Assembly (NCBI RefSeq): GCF_005771425.1
Contig: NZ_VBTZ01000012.1
Location: 1-64,000 of the forward strand
Reading direction: 5' to 3'
DNA length: 64,000 nt
From: Methylocystis sp. B8
GTDB lineage: Bacteria; Pseudomonadota; Alphaproteobacteria; Rhizobiales; Beijerinckiaceae
Every line of letters starts with the position of its first letter. The first letter of the stretch is position 1. The position numbers and the translations under genes were made by a program. A model generated the notes under the pieces. That model worked only from the letters and a program-made list of their open reading frames with translations, did no database searches and was not told the origin of the DNA. This document shows, in pieces, positions 63,011 through 64,000 of the stretch.

Positions 63011-63454
63011 ATGCGGCCTTTCACCATTGGGCAGCTTGCCGCGGCGGCAGGTGTCAATCTCGAGACTGTGCGCTATTACGAGCGCATCAAGCTCATGCCG
63101 CAGCCAGCGAGGACGGCGAGCGGACACCGCGAATATGAAGAAGGCCATGTCCAGAGGCTGGTCTTTATCCGTCGCGCGCGCGAACTCGGGTTTAGCATCG
63201 AGCAAATCCGCACGCTTTTGGCGCTTGCCGAGCCGTCGCGCTCGTCCTGCGCCGAGGTGCGAGAGGTCGCGGCGACGCATTTGGACGACGTGCGCGCGAA
63301 GCTCGCCGATCTCACCAAAATTGAACAGATTCTTGCCGAGACGGTTGCGCGCTGCTCCAACGGCGCAACGCCTTTGTGCCCCCTGCTAGGCATATTGGGG
63401 ACGCGTCAGCTATCTTCCCCCAAATGTCCGGGGCCGTTTCGGAGGCCACCATAA
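63011..63454 (+). CDS. merR: MerR mercury-responsive regulator
   Basis: 147 residues. Winged helix (FTIGQLAAAAGVNLETVRYY, ASGHREYEEGHVQRL), dimer helix, and the three Hg(II)-binding Cys at about C80, C115 and C123 (SSCAEV, ARCSNGATPLC), as in Tn501 MerR. It represses merT without Hg2+ and distorts the 19-bp promoter when bound. RBS AGAGGAAT. C-terminal tail is longer than usual. Confidence 0.92.
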   Translation: MRPFTIGQLAAAAGVNLETVRYYERIKLMPQPARTASGHREYEEGHVQRLVFIRRARELGFSIEQIRTLLALAEPSRSSCAEVREVAATHLDDVRAKLADLTKIEQILAETVARCSNGATPLCPLLGILGTRQLSSPKCPGPFRRPP

Positions 63455-63511
63455 AAAAGCGATGCGCAAGAAGGGCTGTGCGAGAGCGCATGTTTGCCGA
63501 TCGACGATCTA

Positions 63512-63536
63512 GGAACACGCCGTCAAGTCATCCGTT
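63512..63536 (+). promoter_or_regulatory. EcfG-type promoter (second PRC-barrel gene)
   Basis: GGAAC (63512-63516), 16 bp, CGTT (63533-63536), a perfect match, 88 bp before the ATG at 63625. Confidence 0.75.
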
Positions 63537-63624
63537 TATGGCGTAACTGACGCCGCGGGGCCGTAGCGTGAGCAGGGATGCACTCGAAAGCGGCCAGCAG
63601 CGGTGAAATTCATAGGAGAGTGAA

Positions 63625-64000
63625 ATGGCTTCTGCTGCATCAAACCCCAAGGTCAACCTCATATCGAGCGAGCATATCGATGGCGTGGCCGTTTACGACA
63701 AGGGCGGAAAGGAAATCGGCAAGATCGACCATTTCATGATTGACATGGTTTCGGGCCGAGTCCTTTACGCGGTGGTCAACTTTTGCGGCTTCATGTGCCT
63801 GCATCCCGGTCATCATCCATTGCCCTGGACATCGCTGACATACGACAGAGACTTTGAGGGATATGTAACGGATGTGAGCCAGGATCTGGTCGAGCGCGCG
63901 CCGGACTATACCGACGAAAGCTGGATGGATCGCGAGTGGGAGACGCGTGTGCATCAGCATTATGCTGCTCAGCCTTATTGGCAGGAGGGCAGCGGCCCAA
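63625..64000 (+). CDS. PRC-barrel stress protein (3' end beyond window)
   Basis: The first 125 residues are present. It has NLISSEHIDGVAVYDKGG, IGKIDHFMIDMVSGRVLYAV and the tail QPYWQEG, and aligns along its whole length with the protein at 8910. RBS AGGAGAG. The two genes share the EcfG promoter type and probably arose by duplication. Confidence 0.85.
   Translation, partial: MASAASNPKVNLISSEHIDGVAVYDKGGKEIGKIDHFMIDMVSGRVLYAVVNFCGFMCLHPGHHPLPWTSLTYDRDFEGYVTDVSQDLVERAPDYTDESWMDREWETRVHQHYAAQPYWQEGSGP

Overview
The window looks like part of a large plasmid or chromid of an alphaproteobacterium, most likely a Hyphomicrobiales (Rhizobiales) methylotroph or methanotroph relative. The evidence is a complete repABC replication and partition operon with two parS palindromes (31.0-35.0 kb), a PhyR general-stress regulator with EcfG-type promoters (GGAAC-N16/17-CGTT), a GcrA-like protein and a single-subunit NAD-dependent formate dehydrogenase. 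All of these are typical of that group. The genus assignment is inference only.

Layout. 1-5.1 kb: a repeat-rich autotransporter running off the left edge. 5.2-12.2 kb: a decayed zone with a 51/52-bp tandem repeat, IS66 and IS110 remnants, broken SDR/DoxX-like and DUF2269 genes, then hemerythrin, PRC-barrel and pyrophosphatase genes, and an IS481-type element with a 4-bp target duplication. 12.5-26.2 kb: a stress and accessory island of many small secreted, membrane or four-helix proteins, phyR, an NRAMP-type transporter, GlsB, a CsbD-like remnant and SmbP, mixed with three decayed ParB-like fragments and a nuclease remnant. 26.2-38.7 kb: plasmid backbone, with a tRNA-Glu 3' fragment, scpB-DUF1403-tyrosine recombinase with a 29-bp palindrome, DUF433/DUF5615 and MqsRA toxin-antitoxin loci, repABC, DUF2493 and Fic. 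38.8-41.7 kb: cargo (formate dehydrogenase, lipoprotein, SPOR protein). 41.9-51.2 kb: second backbone block (toprim primase, a broken methylase-helicase resembling phage P1 DarB, a ParB-like protein, an Xre-RES toxin-antitoxin pair). 51.4-64 kb: accessory genes, namely an overlapping PepSY / cytochrome b561 / response regulator / sensor kinase operon with a divergent HlyD-like gene, a tRNA-Pro 3' fragment, truncated haemoglobin plus its reductase, a sigma/anti-sigma pair, a minimal mer locus and a second PRC-barrel gene.

How the genes fit together. RepABC, ScpB, DUF1403, the recombinase, ParB-like proteins and at least three toxin-antitoxin loci serve copy control, segregation and retention. 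The cargo is dominated by envelope, redox, metal and NO stress. Several cargo genes have GGAAC...CGTT promoters that a PhyR/EcfG cascade would control, so the replicon may carry its own regulon input.

An unusually large number of genes carry one or a few lesions (frameshift or in-frame stop) in otherwise well conserved sequence. Either the accessory regions are decaying or the assembly contains indel errors. Read-level checks are needed before calling individual genes dead.
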